DNA of 62,309 bases, taken from positions 1 through 62,309 of the forward strand of contig NZ_JAMXRU010000010.1 of the NCBI RefSeq assembly GCF_024124745.1. The letters are read 5' to 3'. Below, in pieces: positions 1 to 11,847 of this stretch (its first letter is position 1; every line of letters starts with the position of its first letter). The position numbers and the translations under genes were made by a program. The stretch is from Aeromicrobium sp. CnD17-E. GTDB taxonomy: Bacteria; Actinomycetota; Actinomycetes; Propionibacteriales; Nocardioidaceae. The notes beneath the pieces were generated by a model that did no database searches, had not been told where the DNA came from, and saw only the letters and a list, made by a program, of their open reading frames with translations.

Positions 1-375
1 GGCCTCGACCCGTGGGTGCTCGCCGGCGGCGCGACCGAGCGCGACGGCGTCCGGGCCACGGCCACCCTGCTCGAGGCGGCCGCGCCCCCGACGGGCGTGG
101 TCGCCTTCAACGACCACTGCGCGTCGGGCGTCCTCGACGCGCTGCTGCGCGCTCGTCGTGACGTGCCTCGTCAGGTCTCGGTCACGGGGTACGACGACTC
201 GCGCCTGGCGGTCGCGCGACAGGACCTCATGACCACCGTCTCGCAGAGCGCACGGGAGATGGCCGAGCGCGCCGTGGCCGGTGCGCTCGGCCTCCTCGCC
301 GGTGAGCCCGCCCGCGACGTGGTGCTCACGCCGGAGCTCGTGGCGCGCAGCACCACCGGTCCGGCGCCCGCCTGA
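1..375 (+). CDS. LacI-family transcriptional regulator, C-terminal part (5' truncated by window edge)
   Basis: The open frame enters from the left edge and ends in TGA at 373-375, so about 124 residues are visible. They fit the sugar-binding (periplasmic-binding-like) domain of LacI regulators: a VVAFNDHCASGVLDAL segment, then VSVTGYDD, then a TTVSQSAREMAERAV helix and a final VVLTPELVARSTT strand. The DNA-binding half lies outside the window. It converges on iolG with 3 bp between the stop codons. A link to inositol use is plausible from position only; the GntR gene at 12879 is the better candidate regulator of the cluster. Confidence 0.85.
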   Translation, partial: GLDPWVLAGGATERDGVRATATLLEAAAPPTGVVAFNDHCASGVLDALLRARRDVPRQVSVTGYDDSRLAVARQDLMTTVSQSAREMAERAVAGALGLLAGEPARDVVLTPELVARSTTGPAPA

Positions 376-385
376 GTCTCAGGCG
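369..385. terminator. Short palindrome spanning two convergent stop codons
   Basis: CGCCTGA (369-375) and TCAGGCG (379-385) form a 7-bp perfect inverted repeat around a 3-nt loop. The stop codon of the LacI gene and the stop codon of iolG each sit inside one arm. It could act as a minimal shared terminator for the two convergent genes, but the stem is short and has no T-tract. Confidence 0.4.
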
Positions 386-1371
386 TAGAGCGACGGACGC
401 TCGGGCACCACGACGTCGCGCTTCTGCCCCGACCGCAGCGCGTCGACGCCGGCCGCGGCCACGACGTTGGCCAGGTAGCCGTCCCACGCGCTCGCGCCGA
501 CGACCTCGCCGCGCAGCGACGCGTCGGCCCAGGCGGCGAGCTCGATCCGGTAGGAGTCGGCGAAGTGCTCCACGAAGTCGCTGCCGATCGCCGAGCCACC
601 CAGGCCCGAGACGCGACGCAGCACGGGGTGACGGGGCTCGAGCGACGCGGACCCGCCCGTGCCGACGACCTCGACGCGCACGTCGTAGCCGTACGCCGCG
701 TTCACGAAGACCTCGGCGGTGGCCATCTGGCCGCCGTCGGTCCACAGCGTGGCGACCTGCGGGTCGCGGAAGCCCTCGACGACGGGCGACTCGACGCGGA
801 TCGCGACGATCTCGCCGTCGAGCAGCCAGCGGAACGTGTCGAGCTCGTGGATCATCGAGCCGGTCACGAGCGTGGCGTCGTCGGTGCTGGTGCTGTTCGA
901 GGCGTTGCGGTGGATGCCGTGCAGCACGCGCACGTCGCCCAGCGAGCCGTCGGTGATCGCGGCCTTGAGGTCGACGAAGCCGGGGTCGAAGCGGCGGTTG
1001 AAGCCCACCTGCACGAACCGTCGGCCCGCGGCGACCTCGGCGTCGACCACGCGACGCGCGTCGTCGGCGGTGACGGCCAGCGGCTTCTCGCAGAGCACGT
1101 GCTTGCCGGCCTCGATGCCGGCGACCGCGAGGTCGGCGTGCGTGAAGTCGGGCGAGGCGACGACGAACGCGTCGACGTCGGCCACCAGCGCCTCGGCGCT
1201 GTCGGCGGCCTCGGCGCCGACGCCGTGCGCGACCTCCTTGGCGCGCTCGGTGTCCATGTCGAAGACGCGGACGACCTCGGCCGCCGGGACGCTCTCCGCG
1301 AGGGTGCGCGCGTGCGCCAGGCCCATCGCTCCGGTCCCGATCACGCCCACGCGCAGACGGTTCGTGCTCAC
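379..1371 (-). CDS. iolG: Inositol 2-dehydrogenase (Gfo/Idh/MocA family)
   Basis: A 330-residue protein oxidising myo-inositol to 2-keto-myo-inositol with NAD+, the first catabolic step. The N-terminus has the Rossmann motif VGVIGTGAMG. It is followed by the EKPLAV signature of the family and by GFNRRFDPGF and GSMIHELD (the usual substrate/catalytic H-D region). The GTG start at 1371 overlaps the upstream stop (GTGA, 1368-1371), so it is translationally coupled; a longer reading upstream would only extend into the neighbouring gene. It is the last gene of the operon. The exact inositol isomer is inferred from the neighbouring iol genes. Confidence 0.85.
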   Translation of the reverse strand: MSTNRLRVGVIGTGAMGLAHARTLAESVPAAEVVRVFDMDTERAKEVAHGVGAEAADSAEALVADVDAFVVASPDFTHADLAVAGIEAGKHVLCEKPLAVTADDARRVVDAEVAAGRRFVQVGFNRRFDPGFVDLKAAITDGSLGDVRVLHGIHRNASNSTSTDDATLVTGSMIHELDTFRWLLDGEIVAIRVESPVVEGFRDPQVATLWTDGGQMATAEVFVNAAYGYDVRVEVVGTGGSASLEPRHPVLRRVSGLGGSAIGSDFVEHFADSYRIELAAWADASLRGEVVGASAWDGYLANVVAAAGVDALRSGQKRDVVVPERPSLYA

Positions 1372-2546
1372 AGTCGTACCCACTTCTTCTCGTCGCTGGA
1401 CGTGATCATGGCGTCGACGACCCGCGCCGCCGACAGGGCGTCGTGGACGGTCGCGCCGACGGGCTTGCCGGTCGCGATCGACTCCACGAGCCGGCGGGCC
1501 TCCACGACCTTGAGGTCGTCGAAGCCCATGGGGTTGTTGGCGCCGGGCTGGAAGACGCCCAGCTCGCCGTCGCCGGGGGTGGCGTAGCGCGTCGTGGAGA
1601 ACGCGTTGAGGTAGGCACCGTCGGCGCCCCGCATGCTCACCTGGAGCTCGTTCATGCGACGGAAGTCCCACGACAGCGACCCCTCGGTGCCGTGCACCTC
1701 CAGGCCGTACCGGTTCTGCTCCCCCACGGCCACGCGGCTCGACTCGAGCACGGCGCGCGAGCCGTCCGCGAGGCGCAGCAGCGCGCTCACGTAGTCCTCG
1801 TTCTCGACGTCGCCGAGCGCCCCGGCACCCTTCTCGTAGTGCATCGCACCGGCGACGGCCTCGCGACGCTGCGCGATGAACGTGGCGCGGTCGACGACGA
1901 GCTCCTCGACGTCGGCCACGACGTGGCGCAGCAGGTCGGCGGCGTGGCTCACGAGGTCACCGAGCACGCCCGTGCCCGACGTCGCCGTGCGGAAGCGCCA
2001 CGACAGCGCCGCGTCCGGGTCGGCGGAGTAGTCGGCGAGGAAGCGCACGGTGGAGTGCTCCACGCGACCGATGCGGCCCGACGCGACGAGCTCCTTCGCG
2101 AGCTCGACCGCAGGCACGTTGCGGTAGTTGAACCCGGCTGCGGCCTGCACGCCGGCCGCCTCGACGGCGGCGACGATCTCGGCCGTCTCGGACGCGTCGC
2201 GTCCGGCGGGCTTCTCGACCCACAGGTGCTTGCCCGCCTGCGCCGCAGCCACCGCGACGTCGCGGTGGATGAAGTTCGGACCGGTCACGCACACGACGTC
2301 GAGGTCGTCACGCTCGACGAGCGACTGCCAGTCGGTGTGGACGTGCTCGAAGCCGAGCGCGTCCACCGCCCGCCGCGTCCGCTCGTCGTCGACGGGCTCG
2401 GCCACGGCGACGAGCCGCGGCCGCAGCGGTGCGTCCGGGTAGTGGTGCAGCAGCCGGGTCATCGCCCGGGCGTGCACCTGCCCCATCCAGCCCAGCCCGA
2501 CGACGCCGACGCGCAGCTCCGGGCGCCGCGTGGTCTCCTGCGTCAC
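1368..2546 (-). CDS. Gfo/Idh/MocA-family oxidoreductase (second inositol dehydrogenase-type enzyme)
   Basis: A 392-residue NAD(P)-dependent dehydrogenase with the Rossmann motif [15 protein letters not shown] near residue 12, an [14 protein letters not shown] segment and a [17 protein letters not shown] helix. It is longer than iolG and only distantly similar to it, so it probably acts on another inositol isomer (scyllo- or chiro-inositol) or a related polyol. The GTG start at 2546 overlaps the ATPase stop (GTGA); no closer start with better context was seen. Substrate is inferred from the operon, not from a diagnostic residue. Confidence 0.8.
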   Translation of the reverse strand: MTQETTRRPELRVGVVGLGWMGQVHARAMTRLLHHYPDAPLRPRLVAVAEPVDDERTRRAVDALGFEHVHTDWQSLVERDDLDVVCVTGPNFIHRDVAVAAAQAGKHLWVEKPAGRDASETAEIVAAVEAAGVQAAAGFNYRNVPAVELAKELVASGRIGRVEHSTVRFLADYSADPDAALSWRFRTATSGTGVLGDLVSHAADLLRHVVADVEELVVDRATFIAQRREAVAGAMHYEKGAGALGDVENEDYVSALLRLADGSRAVLESSRVAVGEQNRYGLEVHGTEGSLSWDFRRMNELQVSMRGADGAYLNAFSTTRYATPGDGELGVFQPGANNPMGFDDLKVVEARRLVESIATGKPVGATVHDALSAARVVDAMITSSDEKKWVRL

Positions 2547-3421
2547 GCCCCCACCTCGTCCTTCAGCTGCTGCGCCACGGCCGAGTCGGTGCCCATGGTG
2601 CGCTCCAGCTCGTGCGCCAGCGACTCCAGCTCGGCGCCGCCGGCCATCATCGACGTCAGGTCGTCGAGCGTCATCTCGCTCTTCGGGAAGTCGCCCATGC
2701 TCTTGCCGCGACGCAGCAGCATGAAGCGGTCGCCGACCGGGTAGGCGTGGTGGGGGTTGTGCGTGATGAACACGACGCCGAGGCCGCGCTCGCGGGCCTT
2801 CGCGATGTACTTGAGCACGACGCCGGACTGCTTGACGCCGAGCGCCGCGGTCGGCTCGTCGAGGATCAGCACCCGAGCACCGAAGTAGACGGCACGGGCG
2901 ATGGCGACGCACTGACGCTCACCACCGGACAGCGTGCCGATCGGCTGGTCGACGTCACGCAGGTCGATCCCCATGGCGGCCAGCTCGGACTTCGTCGTGC
3001 GCTTCATGAAGTCGACGTCCATGTGCTTGAACGGGCCGAACCCCTTGCTCGGCTCCGAGCCGAGGAAGAAGTTGCGCCAGACCGGCATGAGCGGGACGAC
3101 CGCGAGGTCCTGGTACACGGTCGCGATGCCCGCGTCGAGCGCCTCGCGAGGGTTGGAGAACGTCGTCGCCTTGCCGTCGACCCGCAGCTCGCCGTCGGTG
3201 TGCTCGTGCGCACCGGCGAGGATCTTGATGAAGGTCGACTTGCCGGCGCCGTTGTCGCCGAGGACGCAGGTGACCTCGCCGGCCTTCACCGACGTGGTGA
3301 CGTCGGACAGCGCGATGATGCTGCCGTACCGCTTGCCGATGTCGACGACCTCGATGAGGGGGGTGCCGGGAGCGGCGCCCTCCGGGGCGGTCGTGGCGTG
3401 CTTCGGGGTGTCGTTCGTCAT
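2543..3421 (-). CDS. Sugar/inositol ABC transporter ATP-binding protein (single ATPase domain)
   Basis: A 292-residue ATPase with Walker A GDNGAGKS, signature LSGGERQ and Walker [10 protein letters not shown] in order. It belongs to the ribose/inositol (CUT2) class by context, but it has one nucleotide-binding domain rather than the two found in RbsA-type proteins of about 500 residues. It presumably works as a homodimer, like fructose FrcA. The ATG at 3421 overlaps the permease stop (ATGA). It powers uptake by the permease and binding protein encoded just upstream. Confidence 0.9.
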   Translation of the reverse strand: MTNDTPKHATTAPEGAAPGTPLIEVVDIGKRYGSIIALSDVTTSVKAGEVTCVLGDNGAGKSTFIKILAGAHEHTDGELRVDGKATTFSNPREALDAGIATVYQDLAVVPLMPVWRNFFLGSEPSKGFGPFKHMDVDFMKRTTKSELAAMGIDLRDVDQPIGTLSGGERQCVAIARAVYFGARVLILDEPTAALGVKQSGVVLKYIAKARERGLGVVFITHNPHHAYPVGDRFMLLRRGKSMGDFPKSEMTLDDLTSMMAGGAELESLAHELERTMGTDSAVAQQLKDEVGA

Positions 3422-4455
3422 CGTGAGGTCTCCGCTCGGGTCCGGACCCAGTTGTTGAGGAGCACGGCGGCCAGCAGCATGGCGCCGAGGAAGGTGCGCA
3501 GCCAGTTGGTGTCCCACTGCGCGAAGGTGATGCCCTGGAAGGTCATGCCGTAGATCAGCGCGCCGAGGGCCGCCCCGATCGCCGAGCCGTAGCCACCGGT
3601 GAGGAGGCAGCCGCCGACGACGGCGCAGATGATGTAGATGAACTCCTGGCCGACGCCGGTGTTCGCCTGCACCGTGGAGGTGCGGAACAGCGAGATCATG
3701 CCGACGAGCCAGCCGGCCGCGGCCGTCGTCATGAAGAGCCCGATCTTGGTCTTGAGCACCGGCACGCCGACCTGGCGCGCGGACTGCTGGGCGCCGCCGA
3801 CCGCGAAGATCCAGTTGCCGGCCTTGGTGCGCAGCAGGACCCAGGTGGCGATCGCGGTGACCGCGAGCCACCACAGCACCGAGACGTAGAACGTGCCGCC
3901 CGCGATCGTGAACGACGCGCCGAAGACCGGCTGGATGCTGTCGTAGAAGGGCACGTCGGTCATGCCCTGGATGGTCACCTGGCCGATGATCAGCTTCGTC
4001 ACCGCGAGGTCGATGCCCTGCAGGATGAAGAACGTGCCGAGCGTGATGATGAAGCTCGGCAGGCCGGTGCGCATGACCATGTAGCCGTTGAAGGCGCCCA
4101 CGGCGAGCGCGAGGAGGAGCGCGATGAGCACCGCGGCCCAGATGTTGAGTCCGTAGTTCGTGGTCAGGATGCCGACCACGAGGGCGGTGAAGCCGGTCAT
4201 GACGCCGGCGGAGAGGTCGAACTCGCCGCCGATCATGAGCAGGGCCACCGCGACGGCCATGATGCCGAAGGTCGAGGCGGACTCCAGCCACACGCCGGCA
4301 CCGGCCGTGGTGAGGAAGCGGTCGCTGTTGAGCGAGAAGAAGATCATGACGGCGATGGCCGCGACGGCGGCGCCCATCTCCGGGCGGGTCAGGAGACGCG
4401 ACACCGTCGACGTGGTCGCCAGTCTCTCGTCTGGTGCTGCCGTGGCTGTCGTCAT
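3418..4455 (-). CDS. Sugar/inositol ABC transporter permease (CUT2 family)
   Basis: A 345-residue membrane protein with many hydrophobic segments, including [16 protein letters not shown] near the start and the CUT2-type [18 protein letters not shown] loop typical of RbsC-like permeases. The ATG at 4455 is preceded by an AGGAG ribosome-binding site. Its own binding site and the hairpin upstream suggest separate translation and lower expression than the binding protein. The stop overlaps the ATPase start by 4 bases. Confidence 0.92.
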   Translation of the reverse strand: MTTATAAPDERLATTSTVSRLLTRPEMGAAVAAIAVMIFFSLNSDRFLTTAGAGVWLESASTFGIMAVAVALLMIGGEFDLSAGVMTGFTALVVGILTTNYGLNIWAAVLIALLLALAVGAFNGYMVMRTGLPSFIITLGTFFILQGIDLAVTKLIIGQVTIQGMTDVPFYDSIQPVFGASFTIAGGTFYVSVLWWLAVTAIATWVLLRTKAGNWIFAVGGAQQSARQVGVPVLKTKIGLFMTTAAAGWLVGMISLFRTSTVQANTGVGQEFIYIICAVVGGCLLTGGYGSAIGAALGALIYGMTFQGITFAQWDTNWLRTFLGAMLLAAVLLNNWVRTRAETSR

Positions 4456-4550
4456 GACAGCTCCTTTCGTGGGGCCCGGCGGGGGCCGAGCGGGATCGTA
4501 CGGGTGGGGCGGTGCGCGGGGTGCTGGTCGGCGGGCGGGGCCGCCGGGGT

Positions 4551-4585
4551 GGGACGGGGACGATCCCCCGGATCGTCCCCGTCCC
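4551..4585 (-). terminator. Perfect 16-bp hairpin between binding-protein and permease genes
   Basis: Arms 4551-4566 and 4570-4585 are perfectly complementary around a CCC loop, starting 6 bases after the binding-protein stop. It sits inside the operon, not at its end. The likely role is partial termination or 3'-end protection that keeps binding-protein mRNA in excess over permease and ATPase mRNA, as seen in other ABC sugar operons. Confidence 0.75.
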
Positions 4586-4591
4586 GCGGGG

Positions 4592-5554
4592 TCAGCGCGT
4601 GCCCTGCGAGGCGAACTTCGCCACGTCGGCCGCGTTGTCCTTCGTGACGAACGCGGGGCCGGAGTTGATCGGCTGGCCACCGCCCACGTCGTTGCCGTTG
4701 ATCGACTTCAGGTACAGCGTCGTGACACCCAGGAAGCCCTGGACGTAGGGCTGCTGGTCGACCGCGAACAGGATGCTGCCGGCCTCGATGTCCTTGACGA
4801 CGTCCTCGGAGAGGTCGAACGTGGCGACCTTGGCCTTCGAGCCGGACTCGTCCACGGCGCCGACGGCGTCGATCGCGTACTGGCCACCGAGCGTGAGCAC
4901 GGCGTCGATGCTGTCGTCGGACTGCAGCTTGGACTTGATGGTGGCCTTGACCTCGGCGTCGTTCGTGCCGTCGACCTGGATGTTGCTCATCTTCCCACCG
5001 AAGGTCGAGGCGGCGGCCTTGCAGCGCTCCTCCAGACCGACGTTGCCGGCCTCCTGGATGACGCAGATGCCGTTCTTCAGACCGGCCTCCTTGAGCTTCT
5101 CGCCGACGGCCTCGCCGGCGATCGTCTCGGACTGGCCGATGTGCGTGATCGCGCCGAACTCCTTGAAGCGGTCGACACCGGAGTTGATCGTCACGACGGG
5201 GATGCCCGCCGCGACGGCCTTCTTGATGCTCGACTCGAGGCCGTCGGGGTTGGCCATCGAGACGACGATGCCGTCGACCTTCTGCGCGACGGCGTTGTCG
5301 ATGAGCTGTGACTGCTTGGCCGGGTCGGGGTCGGCGTTGTAGTCGACCTTGACGCCGTAGTCGTCACCGGCGCGCTCGGCACCGGACTTGACGCGGTCCC
5401 AGAACGCGTCGCCGGGGCCGGAGTGCGTGATGACCGCGTAGGTGAGGTCCTTCGTGTCGCTGGACGCTCCGGTGTCCTCCTTGCCGGTGCCCGAGCAGGC
5501 GGCGAGCAGCGATCCGGCGAGGATCACCGCGCCGATGACCTTGAGCTTCTTCAT
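4592..5554 (-). CDS. Sugar/inositol ABC transporter substrate-binding lipoprotein
   Basis: A 320-residue protein with a type II signal peptide: KK at the start, a hydrophobic stretch, then lipobox LAAC with Cys20 as the lipidated residue. The mature part is a Peripla_BP_4 (ribose-binding-like) protein: YAVITHSGPGDAFWDRVKSG, then VDGIVVSMANPDG, and IPVVTINSG. It delivers inositol or a related polyol to the permease. The 33-bp gap after iolA is the only break in the otherwise overlapping upstream gene chain. Confidence 0.9.
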   Translation of the reverse strand: MKKLKVIGAVILAGSLLAACSGTGKEDTGASSDTKDLTYAVITHSGPGDAFWDRVKSGAERAGDDYGVKVDYNADPDPAKQSQLIDNAVAQKVDGIVVSMANPDGLESSIKKAVAAGIPVVTINSGVDRFKEFGAITHIGQSETIAGEAVGEKLKEAGLKNGICVIQEAGNVGLEERCKAAASTFGGKMSNIQVDGTNDAEVKATIKSKLQSDDSIDAVLTLGGQYAIDAVGAVDESGSKAKVATFDLSEDVVKDIEAGSILFAVDQQPYVQGFLGVTTLYLKSINGNDVGGGQPINSGPAFVTKDNAADVAKFASQGTR

Positions 5555-5587
5555 GGTGGGGGTTTCCTTCTCTTTCTGGGCCCGGCG

Positions 5588-7089
5588 TCAGTGAGCCGTC
5601 GGGAAATGGAGGGCGGCGAGGGACTCCTCGCTCACGTGCGGCCACCTGGCGGTGACCACCTTCGCGCGGGTGTAGAAGCGGATGCCCTCGGGACCGTGGA
5701 CGTGGTGGTCACCGAAGAGCGAGTCCTTCCAGCCTCCGAAGGAGTGGAAGGCCATGGGCACGGGGACGGGGACGTTGATCCCGATCATGCCCACCTGCAC
5801 CCGACGCTGGAACGTGCGGGCCACCTCTCCCGAGGAGGTGAACACCGCCGTCCCGTTGCCGTAGGGGTTGCTGTTGATGAGGTCGAGCGCCTCGTCGAGG
5901 CTGTCGACCCGCAGGACCGCGAGGACGGGTCCGAAGATCTCGTCGGTGTAGACGCTCATGTCGGTCGTGACGTGGTCGATGAGCGTCGGGCCGACGAAGA
6001 AGCCCTCCTCGTGGTCCTCGACGACGAGGTCGCGGCCGTCGACGACGACCTTCGCGCCGGCGGACTCGCCCTGCCCGATGTAGTCGACGATGCGGTCGCG
6101 CGAGGCCTTGGTGACGACAGGACCCATGCCGGCGTCGGGGTCGGTGCCGACGCCCACCTTGATCTCGTGCGTACGCTCGCGGATCTTGTCGACGAGGGTG
6201 TCGGCGGCCGGCCCGACGGCGACGACGGCCGAGATGGCCATGCACCGCTGGCCGGCCGAGCCGTAGCCGGCGGCGACGATGTGGTCGGCGGCGAAGTCGA
6301 GGTCGGCGTCGGGCATGACCACCGCGTGGTTCTTGGCACCGCCGAGGGCCTGGACGCGCTTGCCGGAGGCGGAGGCACGCTCGTGCACGTACTGCGCGAT
6401 CGGCGTGGAGCCGACGAAGGAGACGCCGTCGACGTCGGCGTGGTCGAGGAGCGCGTCGACGGCCACCTTGTCGCCGTGCACGACGTTGAAGACGCCGTCG
6501 GGCAGACCGGCCTCCTGGTACAGGCGCGCGACCAGGGCCGACGCGCCGGGCACGCGCTCGGACGGCTTGAGCACGAACGTGTTGCCCGTGGCGATGGCGA
6601 TCGGGTGCATCCACAGCGGCACCATGATCGGGAAGTTGAACGGCGTGATGCCGGCGACCACGCCGAGCGGCTGGCGGAAGGAGTAGGAGTCGACCGAGCC
6701 GGAGACCTGGTCGTTGTACTCGCCCTTGAGCAGCTGCGGGATGCCGCAGGCGAACTCGACGACCTCGCGACCGCGGACGACCTCGCCGCGTGCGTCGTCG
6801 AGGGTCTTGCCGTGCTCGGCGCTGATGACCTGCGCGAGCTCCTCCTCACGCTCCACGAGCAGCTGGCGGAAGGCGAACATGACGCGCGAGCGCGCCGTCA
6901 CGGACGTCTCGCTCCAGGTCGTGAACGCGGTGCGCGCGGACTGGACGGCGGCGTCGACGTCCTCGACGGAGGCCAGACGGACGCCCTTCTGCGGCGTGCC
7001 GAGGGCCGGGTCGAACACGTCGCCGACGCGCTCGGAGGTGCCGGCGACGCTCTGTCCGCCGATCCAGTGGTCGTAGGTGGTCTCGTACG

Positions 7090-7093
<4 letters not shown>
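5588..7093 (-). CDS. iolA: Methylmalonate-semialdehyde dehydrogenase (acylating)
   Basis: A 501-residue ALDH-superfamily enzyme that converts malonate semialdehyde (from inositol) to acetyl-CoA and CO2 in the last step of the pathway. Visible features: PFNFP (residues 151-155), GGAKNH (251-256, where Asn replaces the glutamate of ordinary aldehyde dehydrogenases, diagnostic for this family) and the catalytic Cys284 in GQRCMA. The ATG at 7093 overlaps the iolD stop (ATGA). Length is normal for the family. Confidence 0.93.
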
Positions 7094-9059
<1,966 letters not shown>

Positions 9060-9063
<4 letters not shown>

Positions 9064-9971
9064 CGGTGTCCTCCGAACGGAAGTCGGGGGTCGACCGGCT
9101 GGTCGGCCCAGGTGTCGCGGACCCAGGTGTGGGCGGGGTCGTCGCAGATCAGCCACGCCCGCTCGTCGCCGGGGCCGGCCATCACGTTGAGGTAGTAGAG
9201 GTCGTAGCCCGGGGCGGCCATCGACGGTCCGTGCCAGCCGTGCGGGATGAGGACGACGTCGCCGTCGCGCACCTCCGCGAGCACGTCGATCTCGGCCTTC
9301 TCGTGCCCGTAGACGCGCTGGTACCCGATGCCAGGGCGCTCCGTCTGCGGCCCGTCGCCCCGCACCCCCGCCGGGGCCGGTCCGGCAGCGACCTCGTAGT
9401 AGTAGATCTCCTCCAGCCGGGTCTCGCCCTCGCGCTCCTCGTCGTGCTTGTGGGGCGGGTAGGACGACCAGTTGCCGCCGGGCGTCAGCACCTCGCACGC
9501 GATGATGCGGTCGGCCTCGAGCACGCCGGGGACGCCGAAGTTGTTGACCTGACGGCTCGCCTGGCCCGCTCCGCGCATCTCGACCGGCACGTCGGCCGCG
9601 GGCAGGTACGCAGGCTCCAGGCGCGCCGTGGCAGCGGCGGTCGGGATCGCGAACCGGCCGCCGGCGGCCGACGTGACGGTGACGGCCGAGCCCAGCGGTG
9701 CGTACACCACGTCGCTCGGCCCGGACCAGACGTCGGGACGTCCGGCCAGGTCGAAGGAGGTCGGCGTGCCGTCGACGTCGACCACCACGGTGGCCGAGCC
9801 CGACAGGGCGAGCACGAGCAGCTCGTGGCCGTCCTCGGTGACGGTCTGCGAGGCACCGGGCGCCAGCTCGAGCACCTTGAGGCCGGTGTGGTCCCAGCCC
9901 GCGCTCTTCGGGGTGACGTCGAGGACGAAGGGTGCGACCGCACCCTCGCCCTTGCGTACGACGTGGGACAT
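9060..9971 (-). CDS. iolB: 5-deoxy-glucuronate isomerase
   Basis: A 303-residue double-cupin protein converting 5-deoxy-glucuronate to 2-deoxy-5-keto-gluconate. Recognised by WSSYPPHKHDEE (metal-binding His/Glu cluster of the C-terminal cupin), the LEEIYYYEV strand and the HGWHGPSMAAPGYDLYYLNVMAGP signature region. The ATG shares one base with the stop of the upstream aldolase gene (TGATG at 9969-9973). Confidence 0.94.
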
Positions 9972-10885
9972 CAGAGCATCGCCACCGTGGCGTCGACCGC
10001 GGCCTCGACGTCGCCGTCGGGCGGGAAGAGCAGGCTGCGACCCACGACCATGCCGCGGACGGCCGGGTGCGAGAGGGCCTTCGACCAGGCCGCGAACTGC
10101 GCCTCCTGGTCGCTGGAGACCTCGCCGCCGAGCAGCAGCACCGGCAGGCCGGTGGCCGAGAGGACGGCGTCCATGTCGTCGACGACGGGCAGCTTCAGCC
10201 ACGTGTAGGCCGACGTCGGCGCGAGGCCGGCGGCGACGGTGGCGGAGCGCACGACGGCGGCGGTCGACAGGTCGTTGACGACCCGTCCGTCGCGGCGGTG
10301 GGAGATGAACGGCTCGACCATGGCCATGACCTGCGCCTCGGCGAGGTCGCGCACCGCCTCGGCGCACGCCTGCATCGTGGCGACGGTGCCGGCGTCGTCG
10401 GGCTCGATGCGGAACAGCATCTTGCCGCCCTGCATGCCGTCGCGCTGGATCGTCGCGGCGTCGTGGCCGGTGAAGCGGTCGTCGATCTCGAAGGCCGTGC
10501 CCGCGAGACCACCGCGGTTCATCGATCCGATGACGACCTTGCCCTCCAGAGCACCGAGGAGCAGCAGGTCGTCGAGCACGTCGGCCGTGCCGAGGACACC
10601 GTCGACGCCCGGTCGGGCGAGCGCACGGACCATGCGGTCCAGCAGACGCGCGCGGTCGCCCATGGCGAAGGCGTCGTCGCCGGCGCGCAGCGCACCGCGG
10701 GCAGGGTGGTCGGCGGCCACGAGCATGAGGCGTCCCGTGCTGCCGACGAGCGACGTCGGGCGGCGGCGCTCGGCCCACGCCCGGGCGATGGAGGCCGGGT
10801 CGCTGACGCGCTGCTCGATGATGCGGCCGATCGCGGCCTGGTCGACCGTGGCGCGACCCTTCTGGTCCTGCTCGGCGATGCTCAT
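9971..10885 (-). CDS. Class I aldolase-like protein (Cgl0159 family) of the inositol pathway
   Basis: A 304-residue predicted (beta/alpha)8 protein. MLVAADHPARGAL and KVVIGSMNRGGLAG resemble the family named after Corynebacterium glutamicum Cgl0159, found in actinobacterial iol clusters. It probably stands in for IolJ, cleaving 2-deoxy-5-keto-gluconate 6-phosphate to dihydroxyacetone phosphate and malonate semialdehyde, because no other aldolase gene is present. This role is inferred. The ATG at 10885 overlaps the iolC stop (ATGA). Confidence 0.8.
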   Translation of the reverse strand: MSIAEQDQKGRATVDQAAIGRIIEQRVSDPASIARAWAERRRPTSLVGSTGRLMLVAADHPARGALRAGDDAFAMGDRARLLDRMVRALARPGVDGVLGTADVLDDLLLLGALEGKVVIGSMNRGGLAGTAFEIDDRFTGHDAATIQRDGMQGGKMLFRIEPDDAGTVATMQACAEAVRDLAEAQVMAMVEPFISHRRDGRVVNDLSTAAVVRSATVAAGLAPTSAYTWLKLPVVDDMDAVLSATGLPVLLLGGEVSSDQEAQFAAWSKALSHPAVRGMVVGRSLLFPPDGDVEAAVDATVAML

Positions 10886-11847
10886 GCGACGACCTTCCCG
10901 TTGCTCAGGACCTGTTCGACCACGTCGGGCGTGGGCATGGCGTCCGCGCACGAGAGCTGGCCCGCCACGTAGGCGCCGGCCGCGTTCGCGAAGCGGAGCG
11001 TCCGCTCCAGGTTCCACCCCGAGAGCAGTCCGTGGACGAGCGACCCGCCGAACGCGTCGCCCGCACCGAGACCGTTGACGACGTCGACCGGCACCGGCGG
11101 CACCACGACGGACTCGTCGCCACGCACGCCCAGCACGCCGGCCGGGCCCTGCTTGACGATCGCGGTCTCCACGCCGGCGGCGCGCAGGGCCTTGGCGGCC
11201 GCCTGCGGCTCGGTCTCGCCGATCGCGACCTCGCACTCCTCGCGGTTGCCGACGGCGACCGAGACGTAGGGCAGCACCTCGGCGATCGCGGCGGTGGCGT
11301 CGGCGGGGTCGGACCAGAACATGGGCCGGTAGTCGAGGTCGATGACCGTCAGCCGGTCCTTGCCACGCGCCTCGAGCGCGGCGAGGTGGGCCTCGCGGCT
11401 CGGCTCCTCGCTGAGGCCCGTCACCGTGAACCAGAGGATGTCGGCCTCCTGGACGCTGCGGTACAGGTCGGTGGAGGGGGCGAGCTCCTCGGCGCGCAGC
11501 TGCAGGTCCGGCGCGGAGGGCCGGCGGTAGAAGTAGAGCGGGAAGTCGTCCGGCGGGAAGATCTCGCAGAACGTGACCGGCGTGGGCAGGTCGGGGTCGG
11601 TGCCGACGAACGCGGTGTCGACGCCGAAGCCCTCGAGCGCGCGGCGCACGAAGCGGCCGAACGGGTCGTCGCCGGTCTTGGTGACGACGGCGCTGCGGTG
11701 GCCGAGCCGCGAGGCGGCGACGGCGACGTTGGTGGGCGAGCCGCCGAGGAACTTCGCGAACGTCGCGACGTCCTCCAGGCCCACGCCCACCTGCTCGGGG
11801 TAGACGTCGACGCCGCAGCGGCCGAGCGTGATGACCTCGTACGTCAT
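10882..11847 (-). CDS. iolC: 5-dehydro-2-deoxygluconokinase (PfkB family)
   Basis: A 321-residue sugar kinase phosphorylating 2-deoxy-5-keto-gluconate. N-terminal PfkB signature region KFLGGSPTNVAVAASRLG and C-terminal NGLGAGDAFGGSLVHGLL with the catalytic Asp in GAGD. FYRRPSAPDLQL is a conserved segment of IolC proteins. The ATG at 11847 overlaps the iolE stop (ATGA), giving strict co-translation with the dehydratase gene. Confidence 0.93.
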   Translation of the reverse strand: MTYEVITLGRCGVDVYPEQVGVGLEDVATFAKFLGGSPTNVAVAASRLGHRSAVVTKTGDDPFGRFVRRALEGFGVDTAFVGTDPDLPTPVTFCEIFPPDDFPLYFYRRPSAPDLQLRAEELAPSTDLYRSVQEADILWFTVTGLSEEPSREAHLAALEARGKDRLTVIDLDYRPMFWSDPADATAAIAEVLPYVSVAVGNREECEVAIGETEPQAAAKALRAAGVETAIVKQGPAGVLGVRGDESVVVPPVPVDVVNGLGAGDAFGGSLVHGLLSGWNLERTLRFANAAGAYVAGQLSCADAMPTPDVVEQVLSNGKVVA

